Positions 25,367-32,537 of a stretch of 55,872 nucleotides of DNA are shown here, in pieces; position 1 is the stretch's first letter, and the number at the start of each line of letters is the position of its first letter. The DNA comes from Streptomyces sp. A1277 (GTDB lineage Bacteria > Actinomycetota > Actinomycetes > Streptomycetales > Streptomycetaceae): assembly GCF_004795015.1 (NCBI RefSeq), contig NZ_SSBI01000055.1:1-55872 (forward strand). The letters run 5' to 3'. The notes beneath the pieces are model-generated. The model was not told the DNA's origin, ran no database searches, and worked only from the letters and a program-made list of their open reading frames with translations. Made by a program: the position numbers and the translations under genes.

Positions 25367-26650
25367 GTGACCGAGCCCCTGTCCGAACACAGCGCGGACG
25401 TCATCGTCGTCGGGGCGGGCCCAGCCGGCTCCACGACCGCCCACTACCTCGCCAAGGCCGGGCTCGACGTCCTCCTCCTGGAGAAGACCGCGTTCCCGCG
25501 CGAGAAGGTCTGCGGCGACGGCCTCACCCCGCGCGCCACCAAGCAGCTCGTCTCCATGGGCATCGACATCTCCGAAGAGGCCGGCTGGCTGCGCAACAAG
25601 GGCCTGCGCATCATCGGCGGCGGTGTCCGGCTCCAGCTGGACTGGCCGGATCTCGCCTCCTACCCGGACTACGGACTCGTCCGCAAGCGCGACGACTTCG
25701 ACGAGCAGCTGGCCCGCCAGGCGCAGAAGGCCGGTGCCCGGCTGTACGAGCGGTGCAACGTCGGCGCCCCGATCACCGACGAGCGCACCGGCCGGATCAC
25801 CGGCGTGCACGCCAAGCTCGGCGAGGAGAAGACCCCGGTCACCTTCCACGCCCCGCTCGTCGTCGCCGCCGACGGCAACTCCACCCGGCTCTCCCTCGCG
25901 ATGGGCCTGCACCGCCGCGAGGACCGCCCGATGGGCGTCGCGGTCCGTACGTACTTCACCTCCCCCCGGCACGACGACGACTACCTGGAATCGTGGCTGG
26001 AGCTGTGGGACCGCCGGGGCCCCGAGGAGAAGCTGCTGCCCGGCTACGGCTGGATCTTCGGGATGGGCGACGGCACCTCCAACGTCGGCCTCGGCATCCT
26101 CAACTCCTCGTCCGCCTTCAAGGAGCTGGACTGGCGCGAGGTCCTCAAGGCTTGGTGCGCCTCCATGCCGGAGGACTGGGGCTACACCCCGGAGAACATG
26201 ACGATGCCGATCCGGGGCGCCGCCCTCCCGATGGCCTTCAACCGCCAGCCGCACTACACCAAGGGCCTGCTGCTGGTCGGTGACGCGGGCGGCATGGTCA
26301 ACCCGTTCAACGGCGAGGGCATCGCGTACGCCATGGAGTCGGGCCAGATCGCGGCCGACGTCATCGTCCAGGCGCACGCCCGCGCGACCCCGGCCCAGCG
26401 GGAACTGGCGCTGAGCAACTACCCGAAGGTGCTCAAGGAGACCTACGGCGGCTACTACACGATGGGCCGCGCCTTCGTGAAGCTGATCGGCAACCCGAAG
26501 GTCATGAAGGTCGCGACCCAGCGCGGCCTGACGCACCCGCTGCTGATGAAGTTCACGCTGAAGATGCTCGCCAACCTCACCGACCCGACGGGCGGCGACG
26601 CGATGGACCGCATCATCAACGGCCTGGCGAAGGTGGCACCCAGCTCGTAA
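25367..26650 (+). CDS. menJ: Geranylgeranyl-reductase-family flavoprotein, probable menaquinone reductase
   Basis: 427 aa from GTG 25367 (GGGAGAG six bases upstream). FAD Rossmann motif VIVVGAGPAGSTTAHYLAKAG, the CGDGLTPRA segment typical of geranylgeranyl reductases, DG motif VVAADGNSTRLS, and GDAGGMVNPFNGEGIAYAMESG. The closest described relative I know of is mycobacterial MenJ, which reduces one isoprene unit of menaquinone. Position between menaquinone genes and the nuo operon supports that role. Electron-transfer oxidoreductase annotations refer to the same family. A perfect 32-base palindrome terminates it and marks the start of the accessory island. Confidence 0.8.
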   Translation: MTEPLSEHSADVIVVGAGPAGSTTAHYLAKAGLDVLLLEKTAFPREKVCGDGLTPRATKQLVSMGIDISEEAGWLRNKGLRIIGGGVRLQLDWPDLASYPDYGLVRKRDDFDEQLARQAQKAGARLYERCNVGAPITDERTGRITGVHAKLGEEKTPVTFHAPLVVAADGNSTRLSLAMGLHRREDRPMGVAVRTYFTSPRHDDDYLESWLELWDRRGPEEKLLPGYGWIFGMGDGTSNVGLGILNSSSAFKELDWREVLKAWCASMPEDWGYTPENMTMPIRGAALPMAFNRQPHYTKGLLLVGDAGGMVNPFNGEGIAYAMESGQIAADVIVQAHARATPAQRELALSNYPKVLKETYGGYYTMGRAFVKLIGNPKVMKVATQRGLTHPLLMKFTLKMLANLTDPTGGDAMDRIINGLAKVAPSS

Positions 26651-27140
26651 CGCCCGTGCGCGAGCCGATCCCGCCGCCCCGGCCGGGGCGGCGGGATCCT
26701 GCCTGCTCCCTGCGGCCGGTCGGCATGCAGGCGTGTCGGCGCACATGCCTTCCGGGGGGAGGCTGCTCGGTCAGGGGGCCCGAAGGGGCGAGCGTCAGGT
26801 AGCGCACGGGGCGCACGTGCCACTCGATGTGGCGCCCCTTGCGGAGCAGGAGGGTGAATCCGCACGGTTCGCCGCGATGGAGTGCGGCCAGAGCCTGCAC
26901 CCAGCCGCCCTGGTCAACCCAGTGGAGAGCCCTTGTCGTCTCGCGAGGTGTCAGCCCCAGGACGTGGCTCGTACGGAGCTGTACGCGGATGATCCGGATC
27001 GTGTCGCGGGGGCCGGGCAAGATGCGGAGGTCGACGGGTTCCGGCACGAATCCGGTGGCGGGGCCGTACCGGAGCACTTCGAACCGGAAGCCGTGCGCTA
27101 CGAGTGCCGTCACGGAAGTGGCTCGGGGTGATGTACGCAA
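26616..27140 (-). CDS. Hypothetical protein of the accessory island (copy A)
   Basis: About 174 aa from TTG 27140; the frame is open for 35 more codons and the true start is not certain. The middle part looks like real protein (VLRYGPATGFVPEPVDLRILPGPRDTIRII..., WVDQGGWVQALAALHRG, CGFTLLLRKGRHIEWHVRPVRYLTLAP). The same frame is kept, with few changes, in the copy at 32538-32855, which supports coding. The C-terminal 40 residues read through the menJ terminator and overlap the menJ end by 35 bases, so the natural C-terminus was probably lost at the island edge. No known domain recognised. Confidence 0.42.
   Translation of the reverse strand: MRTSPRATSVTALVAHGFRFEVLRYGPATGFVPEPVDLRILPGPRDTIRIIRVQLRTSHVLGLTPRETTRALHWVDQGGWVQALAALHRGEPCGFTLLLRKGRHIEWHVRPVRYLTLAPSGPLTEQPPPGRHVRRHACMPTGRREQAGSRRPGRGGGIGSRTGVTSWVPPSPGR
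26667..26698. terminator. Perfect 32-base palindrome terminating menJ
   Basis: GATCCCGCCGCCCC (26667-26680) pairs with GGGGCGGCGGGATC (26685-26698) with a GGCC centre, 17 bases after the menJ stop. It is the last element of the conserved side before the island. Confidence 0.85.
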
Positions 27141-27248
27141 GGTCGACCGTCCGATCGAGGCGTGGCCTTCAACTGGCGTGAAAACAGGGTTCGTTGACGC
27201 AACACACAGCGCGGTCGAGCGATGCGCTCGGCCGGGTCGGCGACGTAC

Positions 27249-27266
27249 GGTGACGGTAGCGTCACC
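27249..27266. promoter_or_regulatory. Inverted repeat GGTGAC-N6-GTCACC (site 1 of 3)
   Basis: The two arms are perfect and flanked by GACGTAC on the left and a GCGGCGCAAC tail 11-20 bases to the right. The same element is at 32420 and 32892, each time upstream of a copy of the hypothetical ORF. Probably an operator or promoter element of that ORF. Confidence 0.55.
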
Positions 27267-27319
27267 GATCCATGCGGCGCAACAGTGGGACGTCCCTAAG
27301 TTGCGCCGTCCCTTGCGAA

Positions 27320-27357
27320 CGCCCTCCGCCTGCCGGCTTCCGTGCAGGTGGAGGGCG
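27320..27357. terminator. Terminator-like hairpin downstream of DUF397 gene 1
   Basis: CGCCCTCCGCCTGC (27320-27333) pairs with 27344-27357 with one G-U pair and a 10-base loop. It ends 13 bases beyond the DUF397 stop. An almost identical hairpin stands at 32491-32528 with no DUF397 gene next to it. Confidence 0.7.
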
Positions 27358-27370
27358 CTCTACGAGTCGG

Positions 27371-27586
27371 TCAGATCAAGTGGTCGAACTCACCGGCCTT
27401 GACACCCAGGACAAAGGCACGGAGTTTGGCCACGCTCGTCGTGACGACCACATCGGGGTCGTCGCTTTCGCGCATCCTGATCGCGCCATCCACAGGGGCC
27501 AGCTCGATGCAGCTCTGGTTGTTGTCCGCTCCCGAGAACGAGGACTTCTGCCAGTTGATTGCGTCGGTCATGTCGCGTTGACTCAC
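27371..27586 (-). CDS. DUF397 small acidic protein, module 1
   Basis: 71 aa. The ATG overlaps the stop of the upstream HTH gene (ATGA), so translation is coupled. The DUF397 signature INWQKSSFSGADNNQSCIE and the C-terminal VRESDDP-type segment (RMRESDDPDVVVTTSVAKLRAFVLGVKAGEFDHL) are both present. In Streptomyces these proteins pair with the adjacent WhiJ-type regulator, as in the whiJ and abaA loci; a role as its partner or antagonist is likely. Confidence 0.92.
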   Translation of the reverse strand: MSQRDMTDAINWQKSSFSGADNNQSCIELAPVDGAIRMRESDDPDVVVTTSVAKLRAFVLGVKAGEFDHLI

Positions 27587-28431
27587 ACTTCCTGTGCGAT
27601 GAGTTGGATGAATTCAGCCGACTCCTCCGAGGTGAGGGAGATCGACTCGATAGAACCAAGAAGTTCTCGATACTTGGCGAGCTGGGCTTCGGCATCCAGA
27701 AATCCTGCGTCGAAAGCGCTGTCGATCTGTACGGTGTCGAGCGCCGGGATGCCGGCCCCGGCGTACAGCATCGAGTGCACCGAGCCGGTGATCCGTGCTG
27801 CGAACGGGATGACGCGGATCGTCACGGAAGGCCACGCGGACACGGTGTAAAGAAATTCGAGCTGTTCTCTCATGGTGTCGCTGTCGCAATACCGCATGCG
27901 CAGGGCCGCCTCGTGGATGAAGGCTTCGAACAACGTGGGCGCGGGCCGGTCGAAAATCTCGCGGCGCCTTGCGCGGTGCTCTACGCGGGCGTTCAGCTCT
28001 GCGGTCGGGAGATCGGAAACGCCGCTTCGGATCAGATCCCGTGCGTACGCCTCTGTCTGGAAGATTCCCGGAACGTTCAGCATCTGAATGGCGCGGATAT
28101 AGGTGGCGTGGTGTTCCAGTTCGGCCAGGTCCAGGAATCCCGGTGAGAGTATCCCTCGGTAGTCGTCCCACCATCCCTTGGTGCGCTCCTCAGCCATACG
28201 CGCGAGCGCGTCGACCAGATGCTTGTCACCGGCTGAGTAGTGAGCCGCGAGGCGGCGGACGCGCTGGTCGCTCACTCCGTAGCGGCCGGACTCGATGTGG
28301 CTGATCTGGGCGCGCTCGCCGCCCAGATAGGCGGCGGCTTCACTTCCGGACATTCCAGCGCGCTCGCGTAGCTTGCGAAGCTCCGCGCCCAACCGCTTCT
28401 GCCTGGCGGTCGGATAGCTCCTCGGCGGCAT
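27583..28431 (-). CDS. WhiJ-like helix-turn-helix regulator with DUF5753, module 1
   Basis: 282 aa. N-terminal XRE-type HTH (LGAELRKLRERAGMSGSEAAAYLGGERAQISHIESGRYGVS), then the DUF5753 domain (WWDDYRGILSPGFLDLAELEHHATYIRAIQMLNVPGIFQTEAYARDLI... MLYAGAGIPALDTVQIDSAF). This family (Scr1/WhiJ type) controls development or antibiotic genes and is encoded with a DUF397 protein and a SpoIIAB-like ATPase, both present here. Only about half of its residues match the module 2 regulator at 33227, although the neighbouring genes are nearly identical between modules. Confidence 0.92.
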   Translation of the reverse strand: MPPRSYPTARQKRLGAELRKLRERAGMSGSEAAAYLGGERAQISHIESGRYGVSDQRVRRLAAHYSAGDKHLVDALARMAEERTKGWWDDYRGILSPGFLDLAELEHHATYIRAIQMLNVPGIFQTEAYARDLIRSGVSDLPTAELNARVEHRARRREIFDRPAPTLFEAFIHEAALRMRYCDSDTMREQLEFLYTVSAWPSVTIRVIPFAARITGSVHSMLYAGAGIPALDTVQIDSAFDAGFLDAEAQLAKYRELLGSIESISLTSEESAEFIQLIAQEV

Positions 28432-28495
28432 GGGCCTCCCCTTCGTACGGGTACGAGTGTGCCGCCCCGCAGCGTCACTGGTCCACTCGTATGAG

Positions 28496-28544
28496 TGTTA
28501 CGGCCGTCCCACTGTTGCGCCGTAACAATGTTGTGCCCTAGCGT
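28496..28544 (+). promoter_or_regulatory. Promoter of ATPase gene 1 with overlapping inverted repeat
   Basis: TTGCGC (28515-28520), 18 bases, TAGCGT (28539-28544) form a plausible promoter. TGTTACGGC (28496-28504) and GCCGTAACA (28519-28527) form a 9-bp inverted repeat with a 14-base gap overlapping the -35. It lies between the divergent HTH and ATPase genes and is the likely operator of the HTH protein. Confidence 0.5.
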
Positions 28545-28619
28545 CCTTCGCGTCGGCCGGAAGCGGCCCAGTGACCCGAAGTGCAGTCATCCCACGTGAG
28601 TTGATCCCATGCGGGGGCG

Positions 28620-29163
28620 GCCGATGCCACGGCTCACCGGAACGGGCCGGCGTACCCGGAGACCCGCTCGCATAGGGAGACCGCGTCATGACCTCCGTAA
28701 CCGTTCCGTCCCCGCCCGTCCCGTACCTCCCCCAGCGCGGCGAGCGCTACCGGCTCGTCGCACCGAACAGCCCCACGGCGCCCCGTGTCGCGCGGGACTT
28801 CGTGGGGACGCTGCTGCGGACTACCGAGCACCCCGGGCTGGTCGACGACGCCCGGTTGTGCGTGAGCGAGGTGGTGTCCAATGCGCACTGCCATACGGAG
28901 TCGGCGCGCATCCGGGTCGACGTGACGGTGAACCGGCGCCAGGTGATGGTCTACGTGACCGACGACGAGCCGAACCGGCTGCCGAAGCCGGGGACCGCGC
29001 CGGATGCGGAGAGAGGACGCGGGCTCCTCATCGTGGAGAGCCTGACCGATCGTTGGGGGACCACGACGCGCGGCGGGCGGGCAGGGCGCGCCAAGACGGT
29101 CTGGTTCGTCCTGGTCGAACCGGGGCCGTGTGCCGGAGGCGCACCACGTATGACGGGATGAAC
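28620..29163 (+). repeat. Near-identical duplicated block, copy 1 (ATPase gene)
   Basis: This segment matches 34279-34822 with only a handful of differences over about 540 bases, at a constant offset of 5659. Similarity falls off sharply on both sides. It holds the whole ATPase gene and about 60 bases of leader. Confidence 0.9.
28688..29161 (+). CDS. SpoIIAB/RsbW-like ATP-binding protein, module 1
   Basis: 157 aa. GHKL-type ATPase: N box VDDARLCVSEVVSNAHCHT, G1 box VTDDEPNRLPKP, and G2-like ERGRGLLIVESLTDRWG. Anti-sigma/anti-anti-sigma type kinases share this fold; in WhiJ-type loci the protein is the third member beside the HTH and DUF397 proteins. It is divergent from the HTH gene. The coding sequence is almost the same as the copy at 34347, differing at residue 5 (Thr versus Ser) and near the C-terminus (Met versus Thr). 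Confidence 0.9.
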   Translation: MTSVTVPSPPVPYLPQRGERYRLVAPNSPTAPRVARDFVGTLLRTTEHPGLVDDARLCVSEVVSNAHCHTESARIRVDVTVNRRQVMVYVTDDEPNRLPKPGTAPDAERGRGLLIVESLTDRWGTTTRGGRAGRAKTVWFVLVEPGPCAGGAPRMTG

Positions 29164-29261
29164 GCCAGGGCCGTCCCGTGCCAGGTGGAACGGGGGCTGT
29201 TCGCCAAGTTCCGCTCCTCCGGAGCTGTTTATGCAATGACGCGCATAGTCGCGTTCCCGCA

Positions 29262-29290
29262 TAGACGTACTCCCGCCCCGCTCCTACTGT
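29262..29290 (+). promoter_or_regulatory. Promoter of the 68-aa/DUF6879/XRE operon
   Basis: TAGACG (29262-29267), 17 bases, TACTGT (29285-29290) is a good vegetative-type promoter. CGCATAG occurs twice, 16 bases apart (29242 and 29258), the second overlapping the -35, and could be the XRE regulator's site. Confidence 0.5.
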
Positions 29291-29336
29291 CGTGACAAGT
29301 GGCCCGCTGGGGGCCACCGGCAGGGGGTTCGTAGCT

Positions 29337-29543
29337 ATGGCTCGCGAGGAACTGACCCGACTCACCGGCAACGGGAACGGGAACTGCAACAACGACGACT
29401 GCCCGAACGTCTACCGAGCCTTCGACGGCTCCATCGTGGTTCAGGGAGACGCTGACCCCACCTTCCAGCCTCCGGCCGGTGAAGGTCTCGTTCGCATCCC
29501 TGAGAGTGTCCTGAGGGAGGCTGTTCGTGCTCTTGGATGGTGA
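29337..29543 (+). CDS. 68-aa Cys-containing protein upstream of DUF6879 gene
   Basis: 68 aa from ATG 29337 (GGGGG about nine bases upstream). Sequence features: a Gly/Asn-rich patch followed by a CNNDDCP motif, then VYRAFDGSIVVQGD and a Pro-containing tail ending in an amphipathic helix (IPESVLREAVRAL). No signal peptide. Small proteins with a CxxxxCP...VVQG core are often found just upstream of DUF6879 and XRE genes in Streptomyces, from memory of such loci. The two Cys may bind metal. The stop lies inside the next gene (17-base overlap). Function unknown. Confidence 0.8.
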   Translation: MAREELTRLTGNGNGNCNNDDCPNVYRAFDGSIVVQGDADPTFQPPAGEGLVRIPESVLREAVRALGW

Positions 29544-30051
29544 GGATTGGGCCGCCAAGGTTCAGGGCTTCAAACAAGAAGCATGGCGGCTTGAAACGCT
29601 TCCCTGGTACCGGGTTCCGGGTGAGGACGGAGATATCCGGGACTTCCTGGCAGGGCAGCGAATCGACCCTCGGAACTACTGTTCCGGCTACACAGAGGGC
29701 TTGAAGAAGATCAGGGTGGAGGGGCGCTCCAAGGGGCGCGTTCACATCGTCAGGCAGCCGCTCACGGACTATCTCCGCTTCGAGTTCATGTACTACGAGG
29801 TTCACTCGCAAGCCGGGGATGACATCCGAATCCTGGACGTGACCGATCACCCCAACCCCCTTGAGGGGATTCAAGACTTCTGGCTGTTCGATAGGTCGGA
29901 AGTGGTCCTCATGAACTACGCGGATGACGGCACGCAGATCAGTCGGGAGCTGTACGAGGGCGACCCGGCACCGTACATCGATTACCAGAGGATCGCCCTC
30001 GCGGAATCCGTGCCGTTCAGGGAGTACGTCAGCGGTGGCTATCGAGCCTGA
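29527..30051 (+). CDS. DUF6879 family protein
   Basis: 174 aa from GTG 29527, overlapping the 68-aa gene by 17 bases and the XRE gene by 17 bases, so the three are translationally linked. Recognisable by WAAKVQGFKQEAWRLETLPWYRVPGEDGDIRDFLAG and by the WLFDRSEVVLMNYADDGTQI segment, which is the DUF6879 pattern. No catalytic motif known. The GC content is clearly below that of the flanking core genes. In similar loci it accompanies an XRE-DUF5753 regulator, where it might be the partner protein taking the place of DUF397. Confidence 0.82.
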   Translation: MLLDGEDWAAKVQGFKQEAWRLETLPWYRVPGEDGDIRDFLAGQRIDPRNYCSGYTEGLKKIRVEGRSKGRVHIVRQPLTDYLRFEFMYYEVHSQAGDDIRILDVTDHPNPLEGIQDFWLFDRSEVVLMNYADDGTQISRELYEGDPAPYIDYQRIALAESVPFREYVSGGYRA

Positions 30052-30871
30052 TGAGCTGGACCGGTCGGGACGTGAACTCGCGGCCATGCTCAAGCACCTT
30101 CGAAAGCAAGCCGGACTCTCAGGGGTCCGGCTTGCCGCGCGTTGCAACATGTCTCAATCCAAGATCAGCCGAATTGAGAGCAACAAGGGACGTCCATCCC
30201 TCCTGGATGTTGAACAGATCCTTCGGGGCCTTGACGCTTCCCCAGCTGTTTCGGCCGAAGCGATGGCTATAGCCCGAATCGCTCAAACAGAGTGGCAGGA
30301 CGGGAGGGCGCTCCGAAGGAAGGGCTTGGACAAGAAGCAGTTGCAACTGGCCGGACTTGAGGCGTCCTCCAGAAGGTTTCGGTACTTCCTTCTCTCCATG
30401 GTTACCGGACTCCTCGCCACGCCTGAATACGTTCGCGCCAGTCTGAGCCAGGCATCCCCGGAGCAGCAGGACAAAGCCGTAGCAATGAAACTGGACCGAC
30501 AGAAAGTTCTGTTTGATCGGTCCAAAAAGTTCACGTTCATCCTCACCGAGCAAGCTGTTAGATACCCACTCGTTTCCCCTCACGAGTTGGCCATGCAGAT
30601 AGACCGGCTCGCATCCTTCACTCGCCAGCCGAACATTCAACTGGGCGTCATCCCGATGGGAGTTCACTTCACTTCCGGGGCCTTGAATACGTTCACCATC
30701 TATGATGAGACTTTGGCGACGGCTGAACTGGATCTAGGTGCCATTGTTTTCCGTGACAACCGGGATGTCCAGGACCTGATTATTCGTTTCACCTCGTACG
30801 AGGGATACGCCCTTTTCGGGGATGGCGCCAGGGAGCGTCTGGAAGCCTGGGCCGAAGACTGCCGCAGGTGA
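30035..30871 (+). CDS. XRE-family regulator with DUF5753 (third WhiJ-like protein)
   Basis: 278 aa from GTG 30035; the open frame starts earlier, but this start fits the 17-base overlap and homologues. HTH at about 10-65 (LAAMLKHLRKQAGLSGVRLAARCNMSQSKISRIESNKGRPS), then a DUF5753-like domain (LLSMVTGLLATPEYVRASLS, QPNIQLGVIPMGVHFTSGALNTFTIYDE). Codon use is less GC-rich than the rest of the window (many A/T third bases), a sign of transfer. It probably controls its own operon from the promoter at 29262. Confidence 0.88.
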   Translation: MAIEPDELDRSGRELAAMLKHLRKQAGLSGVRLAARCNMSQSKISRIESNKGRPSLLDVEQILRGLDASPAVSAEAMAIARIAQTEWQDGRALRRKGLDKKQLQLAGLEASSRRFRYFLLSMVTGLLATPEYVRASLSQASPEQQDKAVAMKLDRQKVLFDRSKKFTFILTEQAVRYPLVSPHELAMQIDRLASFTRQPNIQLGVIPMGVHFTSGALNTFTIYDETLATAELDLGAIVFRDNRDVQDLIIRFTSYEGYALFGDGARERLEAWAEDCRR

Positions 30872-30960
30872 TCTTTAATCAACAACGTGAATATCTCGTC
30901 GGATCGCTCCGTAACTCGGGGATCATCTATCCCGCCACGAATTACCGGAGGCGCGACGGT

Positions 30961-30990
30961 ATGACAGCACTGGTGAGACTGCGAGAGTAG
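30961..30990 (+). CDS. Possible 9-residue leader peptide (MTALVRLRE)
   Basis: ATG 30961 to TAG 30988-30990, with a perfect GGAGG nine bases upstream. It stands alone in the 181-base gap between the XRE gene and the GRDP-like gene, 63 bases before the latter. Such short frames with strong ribosome sites often act as translational leaders. It could also be chance. Confidence 0.3.
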   Translation: MTALVRLRE

Positions 30991-31052
30991 CCCCGCCCTC
31001 TGAGACCCCGCGCCTCCATCACCCGAGCACGACCACGTGAAGGGAACCACTG

Positions 31053-31505
31053 ATGGCAACTGTGGTACAGGTCCGAGACCCTCGGAACTGCGTCCCCACC
31101 CAGGTGTGGGACCGGGAAGTCCGACTCATCATGCGGGACCACGCCATGGAGCGTGGCCTCGCTGAGCGCACCTTCGGCCAGGCCGTCGCCTACTTGGTGA
31201 CCTCGGCAGAGCGCCCCGAGACCCGCATGGGGCCCTCCCCTGCCGTGGATCTGGGTGTCCACTCGTTCGTGCTCGACTCGATGAACTACATGGCGTTCTG
31301 CGACCAGCACGCGGGACGCTACATCCACCACGTTCCGCACCTGCCCGGAGAGGGCACGCAGGGGCCGCCCGCACTGGGGGACACAACCAAGACCATCAGG
31401 GCCACCGGCTTCGAGATCGACCCGGAGCTGTGGACCATGAAGGACGCCGCCGACTGCTCCCAGTGTCACGCCGGGTGCACGGACAGCCCCAACAGCGGGA
31501 AGTAA
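31053..31505 (+). CDS. GRDP-like protein with C-terminal Cys motif
   Basis: 150 aa from ATG 31053. The core VDLGVHSFVLDSMNYMAFCDQHAGRYIHHVPH matches the glycine-rich-domain-protein-like pattern (PF07173 type: hydrophobic-His, Phe-Ile-Leu, Tyr..FC, Gly-Arg-x-Ile-His-His). The N-terminus has FGQAVAYLVT and the C-terminus ends CSQCHAGC, a possible zinc site. The substrate or role in bacteria is unknown. A shrunken copy (34840-34913) shows that this gene once belonged to both island copies. It is followed 13 bases later by a hairpin and then the methyltransferase. Confidence 0.75.
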   Translation: MATVVQVRDPRNCVPTQVWDREVRLIMRDHAMERGLAERTFGQAVAYLVTSAERPETRMGPSPAVDLGVHSFVLDSMNYMAFCDQHAGRYIHHVPHLPGEGTQGPPALGDTTKTIRATGFEIDPELWTMKDAADCSQCHAGCTDSPNSGK

Positions 31506-31518
31506 CACCGCACGGACT

Positions 31519-31554
31519 GTGACAACTTCCCTCGGAGACGAGGGGAGTTGTCAC
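31519..31554 (+). promoter_or_regulatory. Hairpin between GRDP-like and methyltransferase genes
   Basis: GTGACAACTTCCCTC (31519-31533) pairs with GAGGGGAGTTGTCAC (31540-31554), one G-U pair, 6-base loop. It ends just before the methyltransferase ribosome site (AGGAAAGG). A related hairpin remains at about 34928-34960 in copy 2. It may be an attenuator or a translation switch. Confidence 0.6.
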
Positions 31555-31572
31555 CATGAGGAAAGGTTGTGC

Positions 31573-32217
31573 ATGGAGGTCGTCGAAGCCTGGGAGCGGT
31601 ACGCCCAAGGGCGGATGCCACGGAGGGAAACCAACGCTTCCGGGGCCGCGACGTGGTTGAACTGGACGCAGTACCCCGACCACGGGCCCGATGAATCGAT
31701 CCTCGGAGAGTTGCAGGGCCTGACCGTTCTGGAACTGGGCTGCGGTACGGGCTGCAACCTGGCCCACCTCACGACACTCGGGGCCGACTGCACCGGCGTG
31801 GACATCGCACCCAGCCAGCACAAGAAGGCCGTGGCCCGATGGGGCCGCCTCCCCGGCCTGACCTTCCACACGGCAGAGGTGACCGACTACCTGACCCACA
31901 CCGAGGGCTCCTTCGATGTGGTCCTGTCCATCTTCGGGCCCGTCTGGTTCACGGACCCCGAACAGCTTCTTCCTCTGATCCACAAGAGACTTTCCCCTGG
32001 TGGCGTACTGGCCTTCTCCCACAAGCCCCCAACGGCCGGCACTCAGCCTGCCGGCGCTCTGAGAGAGGCCAGGGCAGTAACAAGGTGGGACTACAGCCCG
32101 GAGGAATGGTCGAGGCTTCTGGCCTCTTCCGGGTACGCGAACCCCAAAGCCGAGGTCATCCCTCCCCCTGAAGGACAAGACGTAGGAACCCTGCTGATGA
32201 GGGCATACGCCTATTGA
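31573..32217 (+). CDS. SAM-dependent methyltransferase (class I), unknown substrate
   Basis: 214 aa from ATG 31573 with AGGAAAGG six bases upstream. Methyltransferase motif I VLELGCGTGCNLAHL, motif II-like CTGVDIAP, motif IV FDVVLSIFGPVWFTD, and motif VI LSPGGVLAFSH. The N-terminal 45 residues (WERYAQGRMPRRETNASGAATWLNWTQYP) might cap the active site. It is the last gene of the five-gene set, and the neighbour GRDP-like protein or the 68-aa protein are candidate targets. A copy broken by deletion lies at 34963-35343. Confidence 0.88.
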   Translation: MEVVEAWERYAQGRMPRRETNASGAATWLNWTQYPDHGPDESILGELQGLTVLELGCGTGCNLAHLTTLGADCTGVDIAPSQHKKAVARWGRLPGLTFHTAEVTDYLTHTEGSFDVVLSIFGPVWFTDPEQLLPLIHKRLSPGGVLAFSHKPPTAGTQPAGALREARAVTRWDYSPEEWSRLLASSGYANPKAEVIPPPEGQDVGTLLMRAYAY

Positions 32218-32436
32218 TCAGTACCTCATGAGTTTCTGGTCAATGAGAGTGAGAGTGCCTTCACGGGAGTAGATCGGGTGGACGTACACGAGTTCGACCG
32301 TCCGGTCGAGGCGTGCCAGTGAGGCGGGCGGGACCAAGTCTTCAAAAGGCTTGAGGCAAAGGGAAGCTGCGACAACGCGAGCGCGGTCGAGTGATGCGCC
32401 CGGCTGAGTCGCGACGTACGGTGACGGTGGTGTCAC
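32218..32436 (-). pseudogene. Degenerate N-terminal remnant of the island hypothetical ORF
   Basis: An open frame of 72 codons whose DNA (for example GTCGAGGCGTG near 32300 and the GGTGAC repeat at 32420) is clearly related to the upstream part of the copy A ORF (27125-27266). It ends after the methyltransferase gene stop. The protein match is limited to the first part and the rest is diverged, so it is probably a dead remnant left by rearrangement. Confidence 0.35.
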
Positions 32437-32437
32437 C
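32420..32437. promoter_or_regulatory. Inverted repeat GGTGAC-N6-GTCACC (site 2 of 3)
   Basis: Same arms and flanks as at 27249, with spacer GGTGGT. Followed, as at site 1, by the GCGGCGCAACAGT...GTTGCGCC region and the hairpin at 32491. Confidence 0.55.
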
Positions 32438-32490
32438 GACCCGCGCGGCGCAACAGTAGGACGTCCCTAAGTTGCGCCGCCCCATGCGAA

Positions 32491-32528
32491 CGCCCTCCGC
32501 CTGCCGTCTTCCGTGCAGGTGGAGGGCG
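32491..32528. terminator. Orphan copy of the DUF397 terminator hairpin
   Basis: CGCCCTCCGCCTGC (32491-32504) pairs with 32515-32528. It matches the hairpin at 27320-27357, but no DUF397 gene adjoins it: 3 bases later the sequence switches to the inside of the hypothetical ORF. It marks a recombination joint. Confidence 0.7.
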
Positions 32529-32537
32529 CTCGACAGC

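Noticed and set aside
21716..26746. Open frame of 1676 codons on the minus strand opposite menG, the zinc-ribbon protein gene and menJ
   Set aside because: Low-complexity His/Arg/Gly/Asp-rich translation typical of antisense frames; the plus-strand genes have clear domains and ribosome sites.
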